Shown here piece after piece: positions 42,772 through 50,779 of a stretch of DNA of 64,000 nt (the stretch's first letter is position 1; the number at the start of each line of letters is the position of its first letter). The notes beneath the pieces were generated by a model that saw nothing but the letters and a program-made list of their open reading frames with translations, was not told where the DNA came from and made no database searches. Source of the stretch: Desulfarculus sp. (lineage in GTDB: Bacteria > Desulfobacterota > Desulfarculia > Desulfarculales > Desulfarculaceae); assembly GCA_003605055.1 (NCBI GenBank), contig QZKP01000020.1, positions 124,001 to 188,000 of the forward strand. The letters are read 5' to 3'. The position numbers and the translations under genes were made by a program.

Positions 42772-44406
42772 TCACCTGCCCTGCCGGGCCAGCTCCCTCT
42801 GACGCAGCTCGTTGCGCTTGATCTTGCCGGTGGCGGTCATGGGCAGCTCGCCGACGAACTCCAATTGGCGCGGGTACTCGTGCGCGGCCAGGCGGGTCTT
42901 GACGAACTGCTGGATGTCCCGCTCCAGGGCCTGGTCCGGGGCCACCCCGGGCTTGGGCACGATGAAGGCCTTGACCACCTCGCCGCGCACCGCATCCGGG
43001 GCGCCGATGACCGCGGCCAGGGCCACGCTGGGGTGCTTGATCAGGCAGTCCTCGATCTCCGAGGGGCCGATGCGGTAGCCGGCGCTGGTGATCAGGTCGT
43101 CCTTGCGGCCCACGAACCAGAAGTAGCCCTGGGCGTCCTTTTTGGCCAGGTCGCCGAACAGGCACCAGTCGTCAATGAACTTTTCCGCGGTGGCCTGAGG
43201 GTTTTGCCAGTACTGCAGGAACATCACCGGGTCCGGCCGCAGGCAGGCCACCTCGCCCACCTCGCCGATCGCCGCCGGCCGGCCCTTCTCGTCCACCACC
43301 TCCACCCGGTGGCCGGGCACCGGCCGGCCCATGGAGCCCGGCCGCACCTCCATCAACTCCGCGCAGTTGCTCAGCACCAGGTTGCACTCGGTCATGCCGT
43401 AGAACTCGTTGATGGTCAGCTTCATCGCCTCCCGGCCCCAGTCCAGAAGCTCCGCGCCCAGGGTCTCGCCGCCGCTGGCGATGGAGCGCATGGCGTAGTC
43501 GTGGCGCTCCCAGGGCCGGGGCACCTGGCGCATCATCTTCAGGGCGGTGGGGGGCATGAAAGAGTTGCGCACCCCGTACTGGGCCAGCAGGCGGAAGGCC
43601 TGCTCCGGGTCGAACTTGCGCGCCCGGTGGGCCAGCACCGGGATGCCGAAGTGCCAGGAGGGCAAGAGGACGTCCAACAGGCCGCCGGCCCAGGCCCAGT
43701 CGGCCGGGGTCCAGAACAGGTCGTCCTCCAGGGGGAAGAAGTTGTGGGGCATCTGCACCCCGGGCAAATGGCCCAGCAGGGTGCGGTGGGCGTGCAGGGC
43801 CCCTTTGGGCGGCCCGGTGGTGCCCGAGGTGTAGATCAAGATCGCCGGGTCCTCGGCGGCGGTGTCCGCCGGCGTGAAGCGGGCCGAGGCCTGGCCCAGG
43901 GCCTCCCAGAGCTCCGTCACCCCGGCCGGGGCCTGGCCCCGGGCTTGGATGACGGCGGCCAGCTCGGGCAGGGCGCTTTTGATCTCCAGGACCTTGGGCA
44001 GGTTGGCCGCGTCGGTTATGATCCCCCGGGCCCCGCTGTTGCCCAGGCGGTATTCCAGGGCCTCGGGCCCGAAGAGGGTGAACAGGGGCACGGCGATGGC
44101 CCCCAGCTTGTAGATGGCCACGTGGGCCAGGCCGGCCTCCACGCACTGGGGCAGCAGGATGCCCACCCGGTCGCCCCGCTTGATGCCCTGGGCGGCCAGC
44201 AGGTTGGCCAGGCGGTTGGACAGCCGCATCAGGTCCCAGAAGGTGTATTTCTCCACCTGCCCGGACTCGTCCTCGCAGATCAGGGCCAGGCGGTAGCGCT
44301 GGCCGGCCCACTTGTCGCAGACGTCCACCCCTATGTTGAAGGAGGCGGGTATCTGCCACTGGAACGATCCGTAAACCTCCTCGTAGGTCTGGCCCCTGGT
44401 CAGCAT
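42772..44406 (-). CDS. Acyl-CoA synthetase (acetyl/propionyl-CoA synthetase-like)
   Basis: A 544-residue ANL ligase. It has I-L-I-Y-T-S-G-T-T-G-P-P-K-G, a Y-G-M-T-E motif, F-G-D-L-A and the catalytic lysine in A-T-G-K-I-K-R. The long N-terminal region with W-D-L-M-R-L-S-N-R-L resembles medium-chain/short-chain acyl-CoA synthetases. ATG 44406 with AGGAGGAG ahead is preferred to 44424. It faces an SDR gene in the other direction, 140 bases away. The acid activated is not predictable. Confidence 0.9.
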   Translation of the reverse strand: MLTRGQTYEEVYGSFQWQIPASFNIGVDVCDKWAGQRYRLALICEDESGQVEKYTFWDLMRLSNRLANLLAAQGIKRGDRVGILLPQCVEAGLAHVAIYKLGAIAVPLFTLFGPEALEYRLGNSGARGIITDAANLPKVLEIKSALPELAAVIQARGQAPAGVTELWEALGQASARFTPADTAAEDPAILIYTSGTTGPPKGALHAHRTLLGHLPGVQMPHNFFPLEDDLFWTPADWAWAGGLLDVLLPSWHFGIPVLAHRARKFDPEQAFRLLAQYGVRNSFMPPTALKMMRQVPRPWERHDYAMRSIASGGETLGAELLDWGREAMKLTINEFYGMTECNLVLSNCAELMEVRPGSMGRPVPGHRVEVVDEKGRPAAIGEVGEVACLRPDPVMFLQYWQNPQATAEKFIDDWCLFGDLAKKDAQGYFWFVGRKDDLITSAGYRIGPSEIEDCLIKHPSVALAAVIGAPDAVRGEVVKAFIVPKPGVAPDQALERDIQQFVKTRLAAHEYPRQLEFVGELPMTATGKIKRNELRQRELARQGR

Positions 44407-44546
44407 GGCTCCTCCTGGCGGCAAAAGGCACGGGACCCGAACGGGCCGGGTATGGCAAGATTATGCCCCAAGGGCCGGGGCCAGCGGAAGGGGCAGGCGC
44501 GGCCCCTGGCCTGCACGGCCGCCGCGCCGGAAGGGAGGGCCTGAGC

Positions 44547-45464
44547 ATGGAATCCATCCGCTTCGACGGCCGGGCGGCCATCGTCACCGGGGCCGGGGCC
44601 GGCCTGGGTAAGAGCTACGCCAAGTTCCTGGCCGCGCGGGGGGCCCGGGTGCTGGTCAACGACCTGGGCAGCGGCTACGCGGACCAGGAGCGCTCGGCCG
44701 GCCCGGCCGCGCAGGTGGCCCGGGAGATCGTGGACAGCGGCGGCCGGGCCCTGGCCAACAGCGACAGCGTGGCCGACTGGGAGGGGGCCCGGCGCATGGT
44801 GCAAGAGTGCCGGCAGGCCTTCGGCCGGGTGGACATCCTGATCAACAACGCCGGCATCCTGCGCGACCGCTCCCTGCTCAAGATGCCGCCCGAGGACTTC
44901 CAGATGGTGCTGAGCGTGCACCTCTTGGGCGCCTTTTACATGACCCGGGCCGCCTTTCCCATCATGAAGGAGCAGGCCTACGGCCGCATCGTGCTGACCA
45001 CCTCCACCAGCGGGCTGTTCGGGGTCTTCGGCCAGACCAACTACTCGGCGGCCAAGCTGGGGCTGGTGGGCTTCATGAACGCGCTCAAGCAGGAGGGGGC
45101 CCGCTACGACATCCTGGTCAACGCGGTGGCGCCCCTGGCCGCCACCCGCCTGAGCCAGCCCACCGGCTTCTTCCCGCCGGAGATGGAGGCGCTGCTGCGG
45201 CCGGAGCTGGTCACGCCCCTGGTGGCCTGGTTCTGCAGCGAGCAGTGCAGCGTCAGCGGGGACATCGTGCAGGCCGGCGGCGGCTACTTCGCCAAGGTGC
45301 AGATCCTGGAGGGCCGGGGGGTGCGCTGGGACCCCCGGCAGGAGCTGACTCCGGAGATGATCGCCGAAGGCTACGGCCGCATCAGCGACATGCGCGGGGC
45401 GCGGCCCTTTGCCTCGGCCAATGAGCAGATGCAGGCGGCCCTGGCGCCGCTCAAGGAAAAATAG
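44547..45464 (+). CDS. SDR, multifunctional-enzyme-2-type 3-hydroxyacyl-CoA dehydrogenase-like
   Basis: A 305-residue SDR with T-G-A-G-A-G-L-G, N-D-L-G, N-N-A-G-I-L-R-D, the Ser in T-T-S-T-S and Y-S-A-A-K. It resembles the dehydrogenase domain of peroxisomal MFE-2 (17-beta-HSD4), which oxidises (R)-3-hydroxyacyl-CoA. The ATG at 44547 has GGGAGG ahead; the ORF extension to 44463 is rejected. It is followed by an acyl-CoA ligase gene ten bases on with a strong AGGAGGT SD, so the pair probably forms one activation-oxidation operon. Confidence 0.87.
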   Translation: MESIRFDGRAAIVTGAGAGLGKSYAKFLAARGARVLVNDLGSGYADQERSAGPAAQVAREIVDSGGRALANSDSVADWEGARRMVQECRQAFGRVDILINNAGILRDRSLLKMPPEDFQMVLSVHLLGAFYMTRAAFPIMKEQAYGRIVLTTSTSGLFGVFGQTNYSAAKLGLVGFMNALKQEGARYDILVNAVAPLAATRLSQPTGFFPPEMEALLRPELVTPLVAWFCSEQCSVSGDIVQAGGGYFAKVQILEGRGVRWDPRQELTPEMIAEGYGRISDMRGARPFASANEQMQAALAPLKEK

Positions 45465-45474
45465 GAGGTATCCC

Positions 45475-47034
45475 ATGCAGCGTTTCCAGGTGCCCGACGT
45501 AATCATCACCGACGTCATCGCCAGCCACGGCAAGTGGCGGGCCAGCAAGCCGGCCGTGATCTGCGAGGACGACTCCATCACCTGGGGGGACTTCAACCGC
45601 CGGGTGAACCAGGCGGCCAACCGGCTCAGGGCCCTGGGCCTGGCCAAGGGCGACAAGGCCAGCTTGTTGTGCGGCAACTGCATCGAGATGCTCATCAGCC
45701 TGTTCGGCATCATCAAGGCCGGCGGCGTGGCCGTGCCCCTGAGCGTGATGGTGCAGGGCGAGTCCCTGGCGCGCATGGTGGTGGACTCGGACAGCAAGTT
45801 CCTCCTGGCCCAGGCGCCCATGGCCCCGGTGATGAACGCCTTTCGGGACCAGTTCACGGCCATCGCCCCCGAGGGCTACGTGGTCATCGGCGGCCAAGCC
45901 CCCGGCTGGACGCCCTTCTACGACTTCCTGCTCCCGGCCGCGGACACGGAGCCCGGGGTCAGGCTGGTCTATGAGGACCCCATCAACATCATGTACACCT
46001 CGGGCACCACCGGCGTGCCCAAGGGCATCCTGCACAACCACCACAACCGCACCCACTTCGCCCTGTCCTTCGGCATGGACTTCCGCTGCGACTCCAGCGC
46101 GGTGAGCATCGTCACCACCGCCCTGTACGCCAACGGCACCTGGCTGACCATGCTGCCCACCATCTTCGGCGGCGGCACCCTGGTGGTGATGACCAAGTTC
46201 GAGCCCCAGGAGTTCCTGGCCCTGGCCGCCCGGCACCGCTGCACGCACACCTTCATGGTGCCCACCCAGTTCACGGTGCTCTTGGAGCAGGAGAACTTCG
46301 GCCAGTACGACCTCAGCTCCATGCGGGTGTGGCTCTCGGCCGGCAGCCCCTTCCGGCCCCAGACCAAGCGCGAGGTGCTGGAGCGCTTCCCGGGCGAGCT
46401 GATGGAGCTGTGGGGGCTCACCGAGGGCGTGGCCACCACGCTGAAGCCCGAGCACATGCGCGCCAAGACCGAGTCCGTGGGCCTGCCCCTGGTGGGCTGG
46501 GACGTGGCCATCATAGACGAGCAGGGCCAGCGCCTGCCGCCCAACCAGTCCGGCGAGATCGTGGCCTTCAGCGTCTTCCTGATGCCCGAGTACTACAAGC
46601 TGCCCGACAAGACCCAGGAGGCCATCTGGCTGGACGAACAGGGCCGCACCTTCCTGCGCACCGGGGACATGGGCAAGCTGGACGAGGACGGCTTCCTCTA
46701 CGTCCTGGACCGCAAAAAGGATATGATCATCAGCGGGGGCATAAACATCTTCGCCAGCGACATCGAGGAGGTGGCCGCCAAGCACCCGGCGGTGGCCGAC
46801 GTGGCGGTGATCGGCCTGCCCCACCCCAAATGGGGCGAGACGCCGGTGGCCCTGGTCATCCCCAAGCCCGAGGCCGCGGCCGGGGCCGGGGAGATAAAGG
46901 ACTGGCTCAACCCCCGCCTGGCCAAGTACCAGCGGGTGAGCCAGGTCATCATCCGCCAGGACTTCCCGCGCAACGTGCTGGGCAAGGTGCTCAAGCGCGA
47001 GCTGCGCGACGAATACCAGAACCTGGCCGGTTAG
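45475..47034 (+). CDS. Acyl-CoA synthetase (AMP-forming, fatty-acid type)
   Basis: A 519-residue ANL ligase with I-M-Y-T-S-G-T-T-G-V-P-K-G, a W-G-L-T-E motif, R-T-G-D-M-G and the lysine in V-L-G-K-V-L-K. The ATG at 45475 with AGGAGGT ahead is chosen over the upstream frame, which overlaps the SDR gene. Its stop codon overlaps the stop of the convergent gene of the peptide locus by four bases (TTAG shared by both strands). Confidence 0.9.
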   Translation: MQRFQVPDVIITDVIASHGKWRASKPAVICEDDSITWGDFNRRVNQAANRLRALGLAKGDKASLLCGNCIEMLISLFGIIKAGGVAVPLSVMVQGESLARMVVDSDSKFLLAQAPMAPVMNAFRDQFTAIAPEGYVVIGGQAPGWTPFYDFLLPAADTEPGVRLVYEDPINIMYTSGTTGVPKGILHNHHNRTHFALSFGMDFRCDSSAVSIVTTALYANGTWLTMLPTIFGGGTLVVMTKFEPQEFLALAARHRCTHTFMVPTQFTVLLEQENFGQYDLSSMRVWLSAGSPFRPQTKREVLERFPGELMELWGLTEGVATTLKPEHMRAKTESVGLPLVGWDVAIIDEQGQRLPPNQSGEIVAFSVFLMPEYYKLPDKTQEAIWLDEQGRTFLRTGDMGKLDEDGFLYVLDRKKDMIISGGINIFASDIEEVAAKHPAVADVAVIGLPHPKWGETPVALVIPKPEAAAGAGEIKDWLNPRLAKYQRVSQVIIRQDFPRNVLGKVLKRELRDEYQNLAG

Positions 47035-47900
47035 GAGGGCTCCCCGCCGGCCCCCTGGTCCCGGCCGGCCAGGGCCCGCCACTGCTCCCGGGCCTGGGCG
47101 ATCTCGCCCAAGGCCTGGGACAGCAGGGCAAAGGCCTCCTGCCAGGCCTGGCAGGAGGCGGCCTGATAGCGCAGGAACCCCCGGCAGAAAAAGAAGAACT
47201 GGCAGGCCAGGCACTCGGGCTGCAGCCGGGGCAGGCCCTCCTGATACTCCCGCAGCCCGCGGCCGGGGCCGCTCTGTTGCCAGGCCCCGGGCGGGTCCCA
47301 AACGCTGCCCAGGCAGCGCCCGGCGGCCAGGTCATCGTAGCTGGCGGCCAGGTTGCCCTCCTGGTCGGCGAAGAGGTAGCGCTCGGGGTTGCAGCGGGCC
47401 AGTTCCCACAGGTCCAGGTTGCGGCTGTCCAGCAGGCAGGCCAGGATGGTGTGAAAGGGCTCCAGGGGCGCCTGCAGGGCGTGGTGGTGCAGATAGTGCT
47501 CCAGCAGCCCCCCGGCCTGCTCCTGGCTGATGGCGCTGCGGTTGTAGAGCAGGTCCACCGGCAGGCCCAGGGAGGCGGCCAGGCGGGCCTGCTCCAGCAG
47601 CCCCGGGCCGGAGGCCAGGCGCACCAGCACCCCGCCCCGGGCCAGGCGGTGGATGTTGTCCACCAGCTCCTCCACGCCTGAGGGATAGACCACCATGCCC
47701 CGCTCCCCCAGCTTCTGTTGCCGGGGGGCGCCGGACAGGGGGCCGAAGTAATCCACGCCCACCGCCTGCGGGCCCAGTTGCGCCAGGCCTTCCTCGATCA
47801 GGGCCCCGTCGCGGCCGTAGAGCACCACCTGCAAGGGCAGGCGCTCAGACCAGGCAACCAGCGGGGGACAGTGCATACTCAGCGGCGCGTCCGCGGCCAT
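47031..47900 (-). CDS. Cysteine-rich SPASM-like partner protein of the peptide locus
   Basis: A 289-residue protein I do not recognise. It has no CxxxCxxC radical SAM motif, but its C-terminal half carries Cys170, Cys196, Cys230, Cys233, Cys239 and Cys250; C230-x2-C233-x5-C239 matches the core of a SPASM auxiliary-cluster domain, with the rest degenerate. The N-terminal part has alternating beta/alpha character, so it may be a radical SAM protein that has lost its catalytic cluster and acts as partner or recognition subunit. It starts at ATG 47900 with GGAG seven bases before, and overlaps the second radical SAM gene by 56 bases, which implies tight coupling. It is the last gene of the locus. 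Confidence 0.65.
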   Translation of the reverse strand: MAADAPLSMHCPPLVAWSERLPLQVVLYGRDGALIEEGLAQLGPQAVGVDYFGPLSGAPRQQKLGERGMVVYPSGVEELVDNIHRLARGGVLVRLASGPGLLEQARLAASLGLPVDLLYNRSAISQEQAGGLLEHYLHHHALQAPLEPFHTILACLLDSRNLDLWELARCNPERYLFADQEGNLAASYDDLAAGRCLGSVWDPPGAWQQSGPGRGLREYQEGLPRLQPECLACQFFFFCRGFLRYQAASCQAWQEAFALLSQALGEIAQAREQWRALAGRDQGAGGEPS

Positions 47901-49038
47901 AGCATATCTCCGGCAGGGGTTCCGGCTCCTGGTCCGCCCGGGGGGCGCCGAACACCTGCTCGAAAAAGTATTTGCGGGCCTGGCACCAGGTGGTGGGGCG
48001 GAAGGGGTCGCCGTAGGTTATCTCCGGGTCCACGTAGCAGCCGCCGTGGCAATAGCGCCACCAGCCGCAGCCCCGGCAGGCGCTGAGCTGCAGGTAGATG
48101 ATGCGGTTGGCGCAGCGCAGCCGCACCGGCGAGTCCAGGATGGCGGCCAGGTCCTGCTGAAGGATGTTGCCCAGGGGCTGGGTGCCCCGGTCCACGCCGC
48201 GGCCGCAGGTGTAGATGGTGCCGTCGGCGTCCACCCCCAGGTGGGAGCTGGCGCAGTTGCCCGACTCCTCGCAGCACAGGTTGTTGGTGATGCCCTGGTG
48301 GTGGTACTCGTGCAGGGCGCTAAAGGGGTCCCAGCGCTGCTGGGTGCCGCTGTCCAGCCACAGGCCGTACATCTCCACCATGAAGCGGCCCCACTGCTCA
48401 GGGGTGAGGTGGTAGTGCTCGGAGCCCGGTCGGCCGGCTCGGCCCTCGGGGTACATGGGGTTCATGCGCACTGGGATGTCGACGAACTCACCGGCGAGGC
48501 ACGCGAACACCTCCGCCGCCCGGTCCAGGGAGTAGCGGTGCACGGTATAGACCAGGCCCAGGGGCTGGCCCTCCTGGCGGGCCAGGCCCACCGAGGCCCG
48601 GAAGCGCCGGTCGTAATCGCCCTGCTTCATCAGGCGGATGCCGCCGATGGGGTCGAAGCTGGTGCCGATGGGCCCCGGGGTTCCGTCGTCCAGGCGCAGC
48701 AGGCGCTTGAGCAGCCCGGCAATGTCCGGGTTGTAGGCCAGCAGGTTGGACTGCATGATGTTGTTCACCTCCAGCCCGGCCGGCCGCAGCAGCTCCTCCT
48801 GCAGCTCCAGAACCAGCTCGTAGAAGGAGGCGGGCATCAACAGGGGCTCCCCGCCGTGCCAGGTGAACATCACCCCGCGCAGGCCCCGCTCGGCCTGCGC
48901 GGCCAGGCGCTGGTGCAGCAGCCGCAGCGTCTGGCGGCTCATGGTCAGGCGAGGATAGTGCTCCTTCCAGGCCGAGCAGTACACGCAGGCCGCGTTGCAG
49001 GCGTTGGTGGGCTTCATGATCAGGGTGGCGTATTCCAT
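47845..49038 (-). CDS. Radical SAM/SPASM enzyme 2 of the peptide locus
   Basis: A 397-residue radical SAM protein with the catalytic Cys14-x3-Cys18-x2-Cys21 motif for the [4Fe-4S]/SAM site (A-C-N-A-A-C-V-Y-C) and a G-G-E-P-L stretch. The C-terminal half is a SPASM-type domain with two more clusters' worth of cysteines (C-C-E-E-S-G-N-C, I-Y-T-C-G-R-G, C-R-G-C-x5-C-H-G-G-C). This build resembles anaerobic sulfatase-maturating and peptide-crosslinking enzymes. It should modify the repeat peptide encoded upstream, for example by C-C bond formation. It follows enzyme 1 by three bases. Confidence 0.88.
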   Translation of the reverse strand: MEYATLIMKPTNACNAACVYCSAWKEHYPRLTMSRQTLRLLHQRLAAQAERGLRGVMFTWHGGEPLLMPASFYELVLELQEELLRPAGLEVNNIMQSNLLAYNPDIAGLLKRLLRLDDGTPGPIGTSFDPIGGIRLMKQGDYDRRFRASVGLARQEGQPLGLVYTVHRYSLDRAAEVFACLAGEFVDIPVRMNPMYPEGRAGRPGSEHYHLTPEQWGRFMVEMYGLWLDSGTQQRWDPFSALHEYHHQGITNNLCCEESGNCASSHLGVDADGTIYTCGRGVDRGTQPLGNILQQDLAAILDSPVRLRCANRIIYLQLSACRGCGWWRYCHGGCYVDPEITYGDPFRPTTWCQARKYFFEQVFGAPRADQEPEPLPEICYGRGRAAEYALSPAGCLV

Positions 49039-49041
49039 GGC

Positions 49042-50022
49042 CTAGCCTATCTGGGCGATGTCCCGCTCCAGGTAGTGGGAGATGCAGCCGCCCGAGCACT
49101 GCCGGCGCTCAAGGAACTTGCAGGAGGCGCATTTGTCGTACAGGCCCTTTTGCTCCAGCTCCGGCTGGAACATGCCGGTCAGGTGCTTGACCAGGGCCTC
49201 CAGGTCGCTGAACTGGGTGAGCAGCACGCTCTTGGTGGCCGACAGGGGGAAGCAGAACCAGACCTTGAGGTCCGGGCCGATGTCAATGGGCGGGCCGCAG
49301 GTGAAGTTTAGCTGCGCGTCGCAGCGGAACAGGGCCCCGATCTGGGCGTCGCTGAACAGGCACAGGGGGAAGCCGCAGTCCATGATGATCTTGATCCCCT
49401 GCTTATCGCACTCCGCGGCCAGGGCCAGCACCTGCTCCACCACCCGTGGGTAGTCGGCCACGGGCAGGCCCAGGTTCTGCCGGCCCACGATGGGCTGGGC
49501 CAGGCCCAGGCGCAAATGGGAAGTCAGCTCGTAGCGGGCGATGGTCTCCAGCAGAAAGGAGAAGTCGTGGTCGGCCCGGAATATGTTGAAGCTCAGGGAG
49601 GCGTTCTGCTTCAGGCTGGCCATGACCCGGCGCTGGCTGGCGTCCTCTTCGGCGCTGCGCAGGTGCCCTTCGTTGAGGTTGATCACCAGGCACAGCTCCT
49701 GGCTGCTGGGGGCGAAGTCGGCCAGCACCGCGCCTATCTCCGCCAGCACCGGCGGGGCCATGACGCCGTTGGTGAACACGTTGACCAGGAAGTGGCGGCC
49801 TAGCACGTAGCGCAGGAAGTGGGCGAAGCGGGGGTGCAGGGTGGGCTCGCCGCCCAGGATGTTCAGGTGCTTGGCGCCGGAGCCGTCCAGGAAGTCCAGC
49901 ACCGTCACCAGGTTGGCAAAGGAAAGCTGGTGCTGGGCCGTGGGATCCTGGCTGAGCTTCTCCTTGGCGAAGCAGTAAGGGCAGTTGCGATTGCAATAGT
50001 CTGTGAATAGCAGGTTGGGCAA
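49042..50022 (-). CDS. Radical SAM enzyme 1 of the peptide locus
   Basis: A 326-residue radical SAM protein with Cys10-x3-Cys14-x2-Cys17 (Y-C-N-R-N-C-P-Y-C) and G-G-E-P-T. The C-terminal part has C-G-P-P, F-C-F and a C-x2-C-x6-C-x3-C run (K-C-A-S-C, Q-C-S-G-G-C), so an auxiliary cluster is likely. It is the first enzyme gene after the precursor, 112 bases away. Two different radical SAM enzymes in one locus recall the paired maturases of the His-Xaa-Ser (Hxs) systems, although the precursor differs. Confidence 0.87.
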   Translation of the reverse strand: MPNLLFTDYCNRNCPYCFAKEKLSQDPTAQHQLSFANLVTVLDFLDGSGAKHLNILGGEPTLHPRFAHFLRYVLGRHFLVNVFTNGVMAPPVLAEIGAVLADFAPSSQELCLVINLNEGHLRSAEEDASQRRVMASLKQNASLSFNIFRADHDFSFLLETIARYELTSHLRLGLAQPIVGRQNLGLPVADYPRVVEQVLALAAECDKQGIKIIMDCGFPLCLFSDAQIGALFRCDAQLNFTCGPPIDIGPDLKVWFCFPLSATKSVLLTQFSDLEALVKHLTGMFQPELEQKGLYDKCASCKFLERRQCSGGCISHYLERDIAQIG

Positions 50023-50134
50023 GTGGATTCCTCAGCGGGAGCGAAGCGACCTTGCGCCAAGACGCGCCGGACGCCGCCCGGGCAGAACCCCGGCCGCCGG
50101 CCGGCGGATAGACACCGGAGGCTTCACCAGTGAT

Positions 50135-50521
50135 TCAGGACCGGCTGTACTTGCCGTAGTTCACGTATTTGCCGTAGTTAACGTACTTGCCGTAGTTGAT
50201 GTACTTGGAATAAACGATGGAACTGGTGGAGTACTGCCGGCTGTAGGCGCCGTAGTTGGTGTAGGCGCCGTAGTTGGTGTAGGCCCCGTAGTTGGTGTAG
50301 CTGCCCGAGCTGCTGGAGGAGTCGCTGTAGACCGAATAGCCGCTGCTGTCGCTGCTGCCGCCGCCTCCTCCGCAGCTCCCCCCCTGCGGCCGCAGGGCGC
50401 CGTTTTCACCCACGCCTATGCCGCCCACACCCACGATCAGGCCGCAGACGGCCAGGGACCATTTTCTGAGATTCTTGAGGAAATCACGCCTGGTGCCGCC
50501 ATTAGTGCTGGACGCACCCAT
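50135..50521 (-). CDS. Putative RiPP precursor: Tat leader plus Tyr-x-x repeat core
   Basis: A 128-residue protein. Residues 8-38 look like a Tat signal: T-R-R-D-F-L-K followed by a hydrophobic stretch. A Gly/Ser-rich linker (about 45-70, with G-G-S-C-G-G-G-G-G) leads to two repeat blocks. In block 1 (75-93) Tyr-Thr-Asn and Tyr-Gly-Ala alternate three times; in block 2 (104-125) Tyr-Ser-Lys, then Tyr-Ile/Val-Asn and Tyr-Gly-Lys alternate three times. Tyr thus recurs every third residue, and the third position is mostly Asn, Lys or Ala. The ATG at 50521 has GGAGG five bases ahead; the ORF start at 50536 does not. It directly precedes two radical SAM genes on the same strand. Known triceptide RiPPs carry aromatic-x-Asn/Asp/Lys/Arg cyclophanes, which fits, but homology is not shown. 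Confidence 0.72.
   Translation of the reverse strand: MGASSTNGGTRRDFLKNLRKWSLAVCGLIVGVGGIGVGENGALRPQGGSCGGGGGSSDSSGYSVYSDSSSSSGSYTNYGAYTNYGAYTNYGAYSRQYSTSSIVYSKYINYGKYVNYGKYVNYGKYSRS
50147..50212 (-). repeat. 18-bp tandem repeats encoding the Y-x-N-Y-G-K block
   Basis: About three copies of an 18-base unit (plus-strand form CCGTAGTT-A/C-ACGTA-TTTG-type), each coding Tyr-Ile/Val-Asn-Tyr-Gly-Lys. The reading frame is kept and synonymous changes are few. Confidence 0.75.
50243..50299 (-). repeat. 18-bp tandem repeats encoding the Y-T-N-Y-G-A block
   Basis: Three copies of an 18-base unit (plus-strand GCGCCGTAGTTGGTGTAG), nearly identical, coding Tyr-Thr-Asn-Tyr-Gly-Ala. Confidence 0.8.
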
Positions 50522-50665
50522 GGTACCCTCCGTCATGGCAGATTTAGAGGTATTCGCGGACCCGGCTGGTTAAATTAGGCAGCTAGACCGCAGTCGCCTC
50601 ATCTTCAATACAAAGGCCAAGATGTATAAAACGAGCTGATGGTCTTTTCGCTGCTGTAGCTATCT

Positions 50666-50693
50666 TTTATCCCAATCCCGCCCTTCATGTCAA
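50666..50693 (-). promoter_or_regulatory. Promoter of the RiPP-like locus
   Basis: Minus-strand TTGACA (50693-50688) and GATAAA (50671-50666) are 16 bases apart in an AT-rich gap, leaving a 5' leader of about 140 bases before the precursor ATG. This makes the locus a separate unit from the upstream transporter gene. Confidence 0.6.
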
Positions 50694-50779
50694 GGCACAA
50701 TCTGACAGAATTTCAATGGCCTAGACAATGAATCTCAAGTGGGGCCCAGGGCCTGCTCTTAGCGTTGGCCGGGCCGGGG

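Noticed and set aside
44450-44475. TGGCA...TGCC near the MFE-2-like gene as a sigma-54 promoter
   Set aside because: The GG and GC pairs are nine, not ten, bases apart and the -12 block does not match.
50147-50299. Repeats that could be taken for a small CRISPR array
   Set aside because: The 18-base units are directly adjacent without unique spacers and keep an open frame coding a regular Tyr repeat.
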